From Batillaria attramentaria (lineage: Eukaryota > Mollusca > Gastropoda > Batillariidae): a DNA stretch of 64,000 nucleotides. The DNA lies in NCBI GenBank assembly GCA_018292915.2, contig JACVVK020000056.1:451001-515000 (forward strand), given 5' to 3'. Below, piece after piece: positions 48,772 through 59,543 of this stretch (position 1 is its first letter; each line of letters opens with the position of its first letter). Under the pieces are notes generated by a model. The model ran no database searches. It was not told the DNA's origin and saw only the letters and a list, made by a program, of their open reading frames with translations. Position numbers and translations under genes: made by a program.

Positions 48772-51700
48772 ATGGGAGATCCAGAGCGACATCAACTCCT
48801 GCAAGGGGCAAAGCCAGGTTCAGGTCAAAGCCATTTGGAGGATGTCAAGGACAGGCAGTTGAACCTCACACAGAAATTGACTCTCGTGGCTGGACTTCTT
48901 GGTACTGAAGCCAGTATCAGTTACGAACAGCTCTACCTAGTGCCGGTAAGAATATGGCATTTTTTAAATTTCTTTTTAATTTTTTCCTTTTTAACACACA
49001 GTATACTAGTGTGAGGATGTTTTGGTCACTTACTCTGAGATTCCTTTTCATGAACACCCACCACCCCCAACCCACCTCTTAAAAAATGATTTAACAATGA
49101 TAATATGAATCCTTGAAGTAGATTTAATTCATGTTTAGGAAAAATAAAGCGCAAGTACTATGTTGGAAAACTAATTTACTCGGGGGGGGGGGGGGGGGGG
49201 AGAGACAAAAATGATAACGACAATAGACATATGAACAGGCGATTACGCCAACTGGTTGTAGTACACTGTGGTCTGAATTCAGCATGTACCATCATTTATA
49301 TGTAATGGACGTTAGGTGATGTGACAAGGTCTGGAGAGCGGGAAAGGGAGTAGGGGAGGGGGAAGGGGTATGACATATATATACATAATACCATATACCA
49401 TATATTATACATAATACCATACCACAGACAGAACCAGTGAGAACGGTACAGAAGTATACTGCATTTGATAACTTTGTAAGTTAATCAGCAGTCAGCAGAC
49501 TTGCTTGTTAATACAGTGATAGTACAGTAATATATTCAAAATGGGGTGGGGGGAGGGGAGTAACCATTCAAGAGAAAACACAAAAAATATAGCATATGAA
49601 CAATATCATTCATTATACTGCATTTCGTCAGGTTCTGCAGACTCTGGGTATGCCTCTCAAACTGGTATCACTCACAGGGTTTGTATCTGGTCTTTTGGGC
49701 ATCGCGGTCCTCCCGGTCGTCGGCTGGCTGAGTGACAGGGGTTCGAGTCCACAACGCCGCAAGCAGGTCGGAGTTTTGATGTCTGTGAGCGTCATGTTTC
49801 TGGGCCTTGCTAGCGTCGTCCTTGTCAGTAACTTACACCTTCGTTCGCTGGCATTAGTTGATGGCCCGAGCAACAGCTCATCTGTTCCTCGCAACACGTC
49901 CAGATTTACGGCGATGGAAGTCCTTTCCTGTGATGGAAACAGGACCACCAACCTTTCAAGCCTTAAGGAGATCAGTGATGGTGTCCACATGTTTGACAGA
50001 CAGTCGATGAATACTACCAATGGTGCTGACTCCGGTTTGAACATACCGGACGGAGAGAGAAGTGGACTACCATTCACGGCAGGTTTTGCAATGCTCGGGT
50101 ACATCGTGTATGAATGCGGTTACGACAACGCTAACTCTTTCACCCGGGCGTGGATTCTATCGTGCAGCCCTCGTTCTGAACACACCTCTCTGCTGGTGCT
50201 GGGTCTTGTGATGGCGGCTGTGGGAGGGATTTCTACAGCAGCACTCGGGAGAGTTGACTTCCCTGCTCTTTTCAAACTGGACACTGCATACAGGTGGGAG
50301 TTAATGATTGGCTTTGCACGAAATCAAACCTTTTATGATATGGTTGTTGTCTGAGTATGTCATTCTGACACACGAAAATTTTAAAGGAGAAGTACCATAA
50401 ATCTACATTTTCCCGTTGTAGGACAGCTCCGGAAACTACTATAGTGTGTAAAGATAGAGAGTAGAGAGGTACATAATAAATATGCAGTTTATGGTACGTC
50501 TGTCTGCAAGCGAAGTCTGACGTTCAACGCAAGACGTGTGTAGAAAGCTACCCGGTACGTCACACTTTACCCTAAACATCATTATTCATTGAAATGTTCT
50601 GCTCGAACTTGAATGAATGCCCCATGAATTATGGAGCCATTGTAGCCATGTACGTGTATTTGTCATGACGCAGGTGAAAAAACCTCCCCGGGCTATCTTC
50701 ATCTGAGCGAGTAGAGACTTATACACCTCGGCATGCTTTATTGGCAGAGGAGAATAAGTTATAAAATTGTATCATATAGAGATGTTATCATGTTATAAGT
50801 CATTCTGTTTCAACGCACGCGTTATTATTTATATTTCAACATTTTTTTCCCGCAAGGCTAGTGTCTGTTCTTAAGATATTAAAGGTTATGCCAATCTATA
50901 TCTTCTGCATGCAGAACCAGTTTCCCGAGGCTTGTAATACAGATCAGTATCCAAGGGGCGGTGATGAGTGTACTGCTTCTGACTGGAAGCGTGTCGAGTC
51001 TCCTTGCAGGACGAAACCTGATGAAGAACATCACTACTAACCACATCATCAGCAATACAGGAACAGATACCATCTCTACCTCTTTAATCAAGCAACCGTC
51101 CGCATCGGATGAAGAAGGCGGGCGTGATAACCGCGAAGAATGTCAACAAGCCATCAAGGATGGAGACAAGGAAGCAAGACCCAAAAGCAAGCTCCTTTCA
51201 ATATCTACCAGTGCAGACGTTTCAATGGTTCAAACAAGAGGCGATGTCTTTTCCTGTGTCAAAACGAACTATGTAACTTGCTGCAAGACAGAGGAGCATT
51301 GCAGAGGAATGTCCACAAAAAGCAGTGACAGCAATCAGCACGAGGAATTGCATGGAAACATTCCGAGTTCTCCAAGAAATTCAAAAAGACGGTTTCTTCG
51401 CACAGTCGTTTGTATTTGCATAAGTATGCTTTTCGCTACCGGTACCAGTAACATGTTTGTCTATATGATTTCCGATTACGTGGGCAAAGCTGTGTTTGGA
51501 GGGGATCCTTGGGCAGACGTAGATAGCGACGATATGGTACACTACTTGTCGGGGGTTCGAACTGCAGCCTGGGGCATACTGGTCTATATGGTCTCCTACC
51601 TTCTGATCAACTTGATGCACACAAGGATACTCTCTTTTCTAGGTACGACTAGTCGGGTAAATAGTCCTTAGTCCGTTCTTTAGAAGTAGAAAGTTTGGTG

Positions 51701-54234
51701 TATGTTTTGTTGTTATTATTGTAAGTGAATTGGGACTGTTCCCCTCATTTCCCGAACCGCCTCACGGCGGGGAGGTTCCGTGTTGGAGCGGTCTGTTCTT
51801 CAACTGCCTCCCAGGCATGTTGTCTTCATTGGCAACTAAGGAATTTTCCTTCCTACCTCTCTGTCTATCCCTCACCAGCCCATTCACCTGTATCTTTCTC
51901 TTTAAAACCTCCCGAATTTAGCCGCTCTGTCCTTCCTCTCATCTCTCAGCTGATTTCTAAGTTCGGCCCTTTCATCTATATTTCTTCTTTTCAACACCTC
52001 ACTCACGTCTGCACTACCAGTGGTTAGGAATAAGTGATGTTGGGCATATGCTGCGAACTGGTTTATTGCGCCTAGGAGATGATAAGTTGCAATATTTGCT
52101 GTATATGCGCTTAGTATTTATCTTTGTTTTACCCAGTTGTAATTGTTTGTTTTCTACCCTTTTTGTAATCGGGAGTTCGAGAAATTAGCATGAAGGTGCA
52201 GCGTCTCCTGCATGTCCTAGGTTTATATTGCCCCGTAGACCAGTTTGCATCCTTTGTCCAACGTTACATTTTTGTTTTTTTCATGTAGTGCAGGCACACT
52301 CAGCCGCGAATTAGTCTTTGTGGCTTGCGCGGCTTTAAGCCCTAAAAACTCACTCACTCACCCTGTTCCCCTCATATATGTGTATGTCAAATCACAAGTT
52401 GTATTGTGAGATTCCAGGTTCTTAAATGTGTCCGGTTACAAAGTGTATATTGGCAATTCCCCGCCCTATACCTGTGTCCGGTTACAAAACCCTCCTCTCT
52501 ATACATGTGTCAGATCACAAGGTGTATTTTGACAGCTCTCTCCCCGCCCTATACCTTGGCAATTCCTCGCCCTATACCTGTGTCCAGTTACAAAACCGTA
52601 CTCTTCTCTACACATGTGTCAGATCACAAGGTGTATTTTGACAGCTCTCTCCCCGCCCTATACCTTGGCAATTCCTCGCCCTATACCTGTGTCCAGTTAC
52701 AAAACCGTACTCTTCTCTACACATGTGTCAGATCACAAGGTGTATTTTGACAGCTCTCTCCCCGCCCTATACCTTGGCAATTCCTCGCCCTATACCTGTG
52801 TCCGGTCATAAAAACGTACTCATCTCTAAAAAAATTAATGTGTCAGATCACTAGGTGCAGTTCTCTGGACCGTGCTCGTGCAAGGCCCACAAGGTGAATT
52901 ATGACATTCAGCAAATTGGTCCGAACATAATATTTATGTCCTGTAGGCCACAAGGTGGAGTTTGTCGTGGTCCAGCTTGTGACTGGCGGCTCCATGGTTC
53001 TGCTGGCCGTCACTGCCCGACTGGAGCTCTTCTTCCTGCTGTGTGTTGTGGCCGGCCTGCACCGCTCCTGCCGATTCGTCGTACCTTTCGCTGCTATGAA
53101 TGCCGTTGTTGAAAGCAAGGTGAAATTTAACTTGCAGTTGCAATTGTCCTGGGTCCGCATGTAAAACTTGAGGTTAATTTAACCCACGGCTAGGACAAAA
53201 GAAACCCCAAAACAAAATTTAATTTAAAAAGGGAAGCGAAGAAAGGAAGAAAAAAACCTTCTTTATAACGGCTTAGGCACCATGGTGGAATGGACCCGCT
53301 CCCTAGTTAAACAACAACAACAACAATAACAACAACAACAAAAACCAACAGAAAATTTAACCTGAGGGCTAGTTTAGTTCGAGGTTAGGCTCTAACCCTG
53401 GGCTAAAATCCCTAACCTCGACTTTTACATGCGGGCCCTGGTATGAAAATTCTTCAGGATACCGAGCTACATAATTCTACCAAAGAATCACATTCAGTGA
53501 CACCAGCTAACAGCACACAGTGTGTCCCTTTCATCTCCTTATAATGTTAATTTAATTGTTCAAGAAAGAAGTATGCAATCTCTGCGAACTTATGAATTAT
53601 AACTATAACCAGCCTCTAGTTTCCCAAACTGCAGTCAGTATGTTGATTCGTTCTTTTGATTGTGTGCTTGGAAAAGTGGAAAGTTCTGAAAGTTATCCCC
53701 CTTACTCAAAAGTCTGCCGTGCGCAGTCGCAGTGCATTATCGTGCAGCATACAACATCCGCTGTTCCCTGTAGCGTTCTGTGTCGTTCAGTGACTAGGAG
53801 TACACTGGGAGTTATAGGGTTTCCGACGCATTTTGCAAACGTGACAAACTAGACTGTTGCAAATTCCAGCTCCTACACTGTAATCCGGAAACACGTGGCG
53901 AGCGAACCTTCCACTGTTTTGCTCCTTCAGTCTGGAACACACTTCATCAGGCTGCATCCATCCGGCATTTCCCAACTTTGTGGGGGAGCCGGGGTGGTCG
54001 AATGGTAGAGCGTTGGACTTCTAATGCTCGGGTTGTGAGTTCGATCCCGGCTGGGGCCAAATATTTGTGCTGGCTTTTTCGTCGTGGCCCCGTCTTTGAT
54101 ATCACCCTATGTGGTGGAAAAGGACGTTAAACCCCCAAAACACCCAACACCCACCCCCAACTTTGTTCTGTTTTAAATCCCGACTTCAAACTTAGTTGTG
54201 TGGGGAGGTTGTTTGTTTGGTTTCTCCTAATACG

Positions 54235-54305
<71 letters not shown>

Positions 54306-54681
54306 ACGGTACGAATTGTGGTGGTGTTGGTGTTTTCCCCTCTGTGTTAATCGCCTAGAGCTCTCCCGAATAGGAGCTCTAAAAATCCCCATTATTATTA
54401 TTAGTAGTAGTTCCTTAAAAACACACTTTTTGCTTGATACAACAGACCTTTAACCATCAACCACCCAGCCGTGTCCACTCTTCATTTTTAGACAGACAGC
54501 CGAGGTGGAGCACGCGTGGGACTGGGTATGTCTGTGGTGACGGCCATGGTTCCCCCTGGCTTTCTGCGGCCTGTACTCCTGGACTGGGGTGCTGACCGAA
54601 CGAATGGGACTTGTGTCCACTCCACTGTGGATGGGGGCCACCTTCTCCTGTCTGGCGGCCGTCAGTTTTCTGTTCGTGTAG
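48772..54681 (+). CDS. SLC45-like MFS transporter, third copy (last exon frameshifted)
   Basis: Coding exons: 48772-48945, 49632-50293, 50921-51642, 52947-53119 and 54492-54681, with the same splice phases as the duplicated genes. Exon 1 (58 codons) begins MGDPERHQLLQ right after acceptor ATTACCAG. Exon 2 has GWLSDRGSSPQRRK, an extracellular loop with five sequons (NSS, NTS, NRT, NLS, NTT) and SFTRAWILSCSPRSEHTS. Exon 3 has a ~110-residue polar loop, then MFVYMISDYVGKAVFGGDP and GVRTAAWGILVY. Exon 4 matches the duplicated genes closely. The tandem acceptor CAG|AACCAG before exon 3 is read with the second AG to keep homology. In exon 5 a run of five C (54552-54556) is one base longer than the frame allows; beyond it the family C-terminus ending LAAVSFLFV-stop is intact. 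That is either a sequencing error or a young pseudogene. Confidence 0.85.
49182..49201. repeat. Poly-G run (about 20 G) in intron 1
   Basis: An uninterrupted G tract in the first coding intron of the third gene; prone to sequencing error and quadruplex formation. The rest of intron 1 (48946-49631) holds no recognised feature. Confidence 0.85.
51643..52379 (+). other. Intron 3 of the third gene, left part
   Basis: A retroposon 3' end (AGCCGCGAATTAGTCTTTGT, GCGCGGCTTTAAGCCCTAAA, CTCACTCACTCA) occupies about 52296-52362. Nothing else was recognised. Confidence 0.5.
52380..52900 (+). repeat. ~109-bp tandem repeat carrying copies of the exon 4 acceptor region
   Basis: GTGTCAGATCACAAGGTGTA recurs at about 52507, 52616 and 52725 (period 109), with degenerate forms near 52386, 52427, 52841 and 52884. 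Each unit also has CGCCCTATACCTTGGCAATT. The CAG|ATCACAAGGTG block resembles the true acceptor and first codons of exon 4, CTGTAG|GCCACAAGGTGGAG at 52946-52960, and the stretch ACACATGTGTCA before exon 4 in the duplicated genes. Confidence 0.75.
53153..53436. mobile_element. MITE with 5-bp target duplication, copy 2
   Basis: 284 bp, inverted relative to the copy at 45690-45965; ends GTCCGCATGTAAAACTTGAG and CTTTTACATGCGGGC, flanked by CCTGG at 53148-53152 and 53437-53441. It starts 33 bases after the exon 4 donor. Confidence 0.75.
53850..54412 (+). mobile_element. LINE 3' fragment in intron 4, interrupted by a SINE
   Basis: One frame reads RTFHCFAPSVWNTLHQA, the conserved C-terminal APS.WN.L block of many LINE reverse transcriptases. 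It ends with a CTAGAGCTCTCC..GGAGCTCTA hairpin and an (ATT)n tail at 54392-54405. A SINE (53981-54155) and a (TG)n (54236-54304) lie inside it. Confidence 0.65.
53981..54155 (+). mobile_element. tRNA-Arg-like SINE with 10-bp target duplication
   Basis: Best-preserved copy: GGTGGTCGAATGGTAGAGCG, TTGGACTTCTAATGCTC, GTTGTGAGTTCGATCCCGGC, body and GGACGTTAAACCCCC tail. CCCAACTTTG occurs at 53971-53980 and 54156-54165, an exact target-site duplication, so the insertion is fairly recent. Confidence 0.85.
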
Positions 54682-54987
54682 GATTGGAACTCTTCGGATT
54701 TGCACTTGGGTATCTCGTGTACGGAATTCCGATGTGAAATTTACTGCTATGTAGTACGAGCTACGTTTCACGGAAGAAGCCTGAGGAGCGTTTTCGATTA
54801 CACAAGTCACGGACGAAGCCCGAAAAATCTTGATATCGACTTATTCTTTTTTCTGTTTGGCTTTCTTTGTGATACCCTTCTGTGCATACTTTTGTTTCTT
54901 CTGATGTGTTACTGTGTTTAGTTTCTTTGCAACTCCCTGGTGGGTTCTGAAATAACCCCACCATTAAATATTGTGATCCAGCGTGGT

Positions 54988-54990
<3 letters not shown>
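54670..54990 (+). repeat. Left arm of a 321-bp inverted duplication (3' UTR of the third gene)
   Basis: Starts at CTGTTCGTG within the last codons of the third gene and runs through its 3' flank to a (TG)n tract (54991-55056). The reverse complement is at 56117-56437 with only scattered differences. Both arms end against a TG/CA microsatellite. Confidence 0.85.
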
Positions 54991-55056
<66 letters not shown>

Positions 55057-55063
<7 letters not shown>

Positions 55064-55916
55064 ACAGAGGTGGATTTGAGGGGGGTTTTAGGGGTTCCGA
55101 ACACTTCCCCCCCCTCCCCACCACTAAAAAAAGAGGGGGGGGGGGCATGAGATGTCAGCGGAGGCCTCCAAATTACATTCAAAATGTGTAATTTTTGTTT
55201 TCGGCGTGGGAACTACGCCCCTCCTCCCCCCCCCCCCCCCCCGCCCCCGCCAGTTTGTAACCAACCCCGCTACTTGATCTGCCCCTGCTGTAGGTGTGCT
55301 TGCATTTCATAAATGTAACTACTGTACGTGTCGATCATCAGTGTCATTTGTTCATACATATGCATACATGTCCTGAGTTGATAACGATCATTATTATGCG
55401 GGCCTTATAATGAGAGCATCACATACATGTACATAATTATAAAAGACACAATACATTGTTTTTAAAGTTTCCGATCTACCGACCCTTCTTTTTGGAGGAA
55501 TATTACCGTAAGCACAAGTTTTGGGTTGTTTATTTGTTTGTTTGTTGTTGTTGTTTGTTTTTCCTTAACGCTGCTATATTTCTTACAGGAAGCGCGGAAT
55601 GCAATTCGTTAAGAAAGATTGCAGAGTTTTCTCCGTGATGTATCGGCCCACCTCTTGGTAGGTTTGTGAATGACAACAATTTTCAACAGACGGCAATGTA
55701 CACGTTCATTTCTGCAGACTTTTGCCACAGTCATCATATGAGTATGATTATGTACAGAGTGTCGGAACGTGTGTACGTGACAAGGGCAGATAATACACTG
55801 TAGGTGCCTGTACCAAAGATACATGCAGAGTTAGTACATTTACTGACATCCAAACCGTGGTTCTGTACACGCAAAATACTCGAAATACGGACACTAGCCA
55901 AGTGTCAAGTTTCACT
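55057..55916. other. Spacer between the inverted arms
   Basis: C- and G-runs at about 55107-55145 and 55227-55250, A/T-rich DNA and a TTTG-rich tract near 55525-55560. No gene recognised. Confidence 0.5.
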
Positions 55917-56045
55917 CTACACGAACAAAAAACTGACGGCCGCCAGACCTGAGAAGGTGGCTCCCATCCATAGTGGTGTAGACACGGCACCCGTCCATTC
56001 TGTTAGCAGCCCTGTCCATGGGTAGAGGGTACAGAAAGCCAGGGG
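55917..56045 (-). pseudogene. Truncated last exon of another SLC45-like gene
   Basis: Reads PLAFCTLYPWTGLLTEWTG ... LAAVSFLFV-stop on the minus strand, 42 codons aligned to the C-terminal two thirds of exon 5 in the other copies and free of frameshifts. Its 5' part is replaced by (TG)n with CGCGC interruptions, so there is no acceptor. No other exon of this copy was found between it and the SLC22-like gene. Confidence 0.75.
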
Positions 56046-56073
56046 GAGCGCGCGTGCGCACACACACACACAC

Positions 56074-56116
<43 letters not shown>

Positions 56117-56119
<3 letters not shown>

Positions 56120-56437
56120 ACCACGCTGGATTACAATATTTAATAGTAGTGTAATTTCAGAACCCACCAGGGAGTTGCAAAGAAACTAAACACAGTAACA
56201 CATCAGAAGAAACAAAAGTATGCACAGAAGGGTATCACAAAGAAAGCCAAACAGAAAAAAGAATAAGTCGATATCAAGATTTTTCGGGCTTCGTCCGTGA
56301 CTTGTGTAATCGAAAACGCTCCTCAGGCTTCTTCCATGATACGTAGCTCGTACTAAATAGCAGTAAATTTCACATCGGAATTCCGTACACGAGATACCCA
56401 AGTGCAAATCCGAAGAGTTCCAATCCTACACGAACAG
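56117..56437 (-). repeat. Right arm of the 321-bp inverted duplication
   Basis: Inverse copy of 54670-54990. Its inner end abuts (CA)n (about 56060-56116), which in turn abuts the truncated exon-5 relic. Confidence 0.85.
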
Positions 56438-56469
56438 GCGTTTTAGCCTCAAAAACTCATTCACTCACT

Positions 56470-56740
56470 CCCCCGGGGGAAGCGCGTCGCCGCGGTGCAG
56501 CGCCACCCAATACCTATAATATATTTTTACAGTTTTTGCTGGGGGAGGAGAGCCGGATAACCCGGAGAGAAACCCCCGATGAGCAGCCCGGTAGCCAGGA
56601 AAACCCGGTATCACATATCACAAGCTCGATCTGGGCTCGAACGCACGTTTCATCGCCATGCCATTGGTGACGGCCGTTCAGTAACGCAGCGACTAAATCC
56701 GACGCGCTACCTATTAGACCACCGCTCACCCAATAAGTGG
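56470..56740 (-). mobile_element. Second tRNA-like SINE family or relic
   Basis: On the minus strand: GAGCGGTGGTCTAATAGGTA, GCGCGTCGGATTTAGTCGCT, then GTGCGTTCGAGCCCAG (A- and B-box-like), followed by a body with GGTTTTCCTGGCTACCGGG and TCTCTCCGGGTTATCCGG. One copy only in this window. Confidence 0.45.
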
Positions 56741-56747
56741 TGGAGAA

Positions 56748-56850
56748 TTGTGTGATATCACCCGTATGTGGTGGAGAATATGTGATATCACCCATATGTG
56801 GTGGAGAATAGACGTTAAAACACCCAAACACCCACCCCACCCCACCCCAC
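56748..56850 (+). mobile_element. Duplicated SINE tail fragment
   Basis: TGATATCACCC.TATGTGGTGGAGAA occurs twice, then GACGTTAAAACACCCAAACA, the 3' body and tail of the Arg-like SINE. A further tail fragment is at 57062-57135. Confidence 0.6.
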
Positions 56851-56930
56851 CGAGAAAGTGACTTCGGTCTTTAATGCAAATCACACTGTTCACACTAGGA
56901 TCGGTAATGCTCAGTTAGTTAGCACCCTTT

Positions 56931-57017
56931 AGCCTGCTCTTAACTTGGCACAGCGCGCGAAACACACATGTGCACATCACAGTCGTTGCGCTCGGTGTCT
57001 CTTAACTACAAAACTGA
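56931..57017 (+). repeat. Direct repeat shared with the right end of the window
   Basis: AGCCTGCTCTTAACT.GGCACAGC and following sequence through CTACAAAACT match 63914-64000 with few differences; the match may continue past the window edge. Confidence 0.7.
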
Positions 57018-57206
57018 ACACAGCAGTGCTCGGTGACAAACCGATTGAAGGCTTTTTCAACGTTGCTCCTTCTTTGATATCACCCGTATGTGGTGGAAAA
57101 GGATGTTAACCCCCCAAACACCACCTACCCACCCTCAACGCTCTGCCTTTGCGCTATCTCGGCTCCCGTCCTGATTAGCGTCATAAATTCGGGGTTTAAT
57201 GTAGTC

Positions 57207-57380
57207 GGGGAGCCGTTATAGCCAAATGGTAGAGCGTTAGGACTTTCAATGATCGGGTCATGGGTTCGAAATCCAGGCTGGGGCCAAATATTTGTGCTGG
57301 TCTTTTCTCGTTACCACGTCTTTGATATCGCCAGTACGTGGGTGGAAAAGAGGTTAAACTCCTAAACACCCGCCCATCCT
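57207..57380 (+). mobile_element. Old tRNA-Arg-like SINE copy
   Basis: Diverged head (GCCAAATGGTAGAGCGTTAG, GGGTCATGGGTTCGAAATCC) and tail. The following 57381-57840 shows no recognised gene. Confidence 0.65.
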
Positions 57381-57845
57381 CCACGCTGTTGTGGCTTAGT
57401 CAGGAGTAAGTTGGGCGAAAATGTCTCATACTTATGAATCATGACCAGTGAAACAAAGATTAAAAGGATACACTGCAATTCTATCTCTGTGCGTAAACAA
57501 ACAAAATAAAACACGGAGAATGACTGTTTGGAATTATCAGATTCTTTATTATTACGTGACAGAACCTCCACCGAACGAAATGTGCATCCGAGACCAAAGC
57601 CGAAACGTACAGCGAGGTGCCTAAAGACACAATGAAATTGGTGATAACAAACAAATAAGTTATCGAAGGAAACCAGTTACCGACAATGCAGATGAAACGT
57701 TTAAAACAGTTAAACAAGATAAGAACAAACTTCTGACAAATGGCACAGCTATTGTATGTCGCCGCACGCCCAAACCACCAAACCTGATCAAGAAGGAGAA
57801 AATAAAAGATATTCCGTTTGTCATAACATTAAAGAGTTCGCTCCT

Positions 57846-58110
57846 CGCGTAGTAGTGTAATGGTTAGCACCTCGGACCATGGATCGGGAGACCGGGTTCG
57901 AATCCCAGCCGAGGCAAGCGGGATTTTTCCTACCTAGGTCGGCTCCTACCCAGAGCGGGTGTTGCTATGGGCCCAGTGGGGAGGCTGTTGCCACACAGCC
58001 GAGTTTCACCCACTTCACGGGTGCGACTTTGAGGGTGCTTCCCTTGGTATGACATGTCTTATGATGTGGATGATTACACGGCCGGCAACGCAGGTGTCGT
58101 AGTTCCCGGG
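57846..58110 (+). mobile_element. 5' half of the ~450 bp SINE, plus orientation
   Basis: GTAGTAGTGTAATGGTTAGC, B-box GGGTTCGAATCCCAGCC, GCGGGATTTTTCCTACCTAG and part of the body, stopping at GTTCCCGGGCCTGG. 58111-58950 holds T-rich DNA, (TG)n at 58759-58790 and no recognised gene. Confidence 0.7.
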
Positions 58111-58756
58111 CCTGGGTCTCCATCGATTAAGTCGATAGTGTACATTTCGAAGAGGATGAAGATTCGCGAGTTGAACTTTCCATGGCACAGTAAAGGCTCC
58201 TTCATTTATCTATTTATTATTTATTTCATTATTTATTTTATTACTTATTTTTTTTTTTTTTTTTTATTGTTCATTTTTTTTTCTTTTAAGACTTAATGGA
58301 TTTACTGTATTAGTGTTTTTCAGTGCATATTATCATTCATATATTTTTTTATATTTCTTTATCTGGCTCATATAAGATTTTGAAATCCACGTATAGTTCA
58401 GCTCATGACAGCGGGACACTCTGTATCGTGTCGACGAAACATACCCAGTGCACGACCATTTCTGCAGAAGAGCGCATGCGTCCGCATTAAACGGGCGAGG
58501 TCAGTTCAGCCGCTGGGTCATCCTGTTGTACTGAAAGGTACAAGTCCTTGGTCCTTGTCCTCCGCCACCTCGCCTGAAAGAGGAAAGAAGCTAGTAATTA
58601 TTAAAGTCGTGTTCTGTGTGTACGCAAGCTGTTTGTGGATATTCTGTATTTGTGTCTTCGGTGTGTGACATTCATTATTATAATTATACTTGTTTGCATA
58701 TTATTGTCCTGTGTATTGCCTGATCCTATTTTCAAATATCAACTTACTCCTTACTC

Positions 58757-58792
<36 letters not shown>

Positions 58793-58954
58793 AAGAGAGA
58801 GAGATAGAGAGAGGGGTAACGTATGGGCGTGAGTGTTAAGGTGATTTTTTTTTTCAAGTCCGGTACAATTTTGAGTTTGCATTGAATGTGTGCAGGTCTA
58901 CGCTTTCTCACCATTTTTGTTTGTATTTTCTAGTACGCCGTAGATCACGTTGCT

Positions 58955-59183
58955 TTAGGCATATGGAACATTGAAGGCCGTTGTTTGATTCGTGATTTGG
59001 ACCGACCTGGTAAAGTTGATGGCGTCATCCAGCGTTTTCCGGCAGACGGCGCCTGCGTGTCTCGGGCAGCGTGAGCAGCAGACAGCCGCCCAGTATGGAC
59101 GACAGGCCAAACACGAGCAGCGGGACGGCCGTTCCTTCGTCACCACCGATCACAGTCGACTGTCAGCACACACACACAGGCCG

Positions 59184-59240
<57 letters not shown>

Positions 59241-59474
59241 CGGAATTATTTTATTATAAAAGAAGAAAAATCAACGGAGTGTCAAATCTTTAACCCTGAC
59301 CATACGCCTTGGTGCAAATGAACCAACACTTCCATACAAACGTGTGTAGCTCAGTCCATTCTCACGCTAGATACGCGAAACTTCATGACTATGTGTCAGT
59401 AAGGATACTGAAATGCTCACCGAATCTTGCGTGAGTTTGTTAGTTAATAAACAAGTAAATAAACAACAAAAACG

Positions 59475-59543
<69 letters not shown>

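Noticed and set aside
53981..54055. Possible tRNA-Arg genes
   Set aside because: A- and B-boxes are present, but each copy continues into the same SINE body and tail and the acceptor stem is imperfect.
54700..54921. A 73-codon hydrophobic frame repeated at 56186-56407
   Set aside because: Conserved only because the two places are inverted copies of the same 3' flank; changes fall at all codon positions and no family is recognisable.
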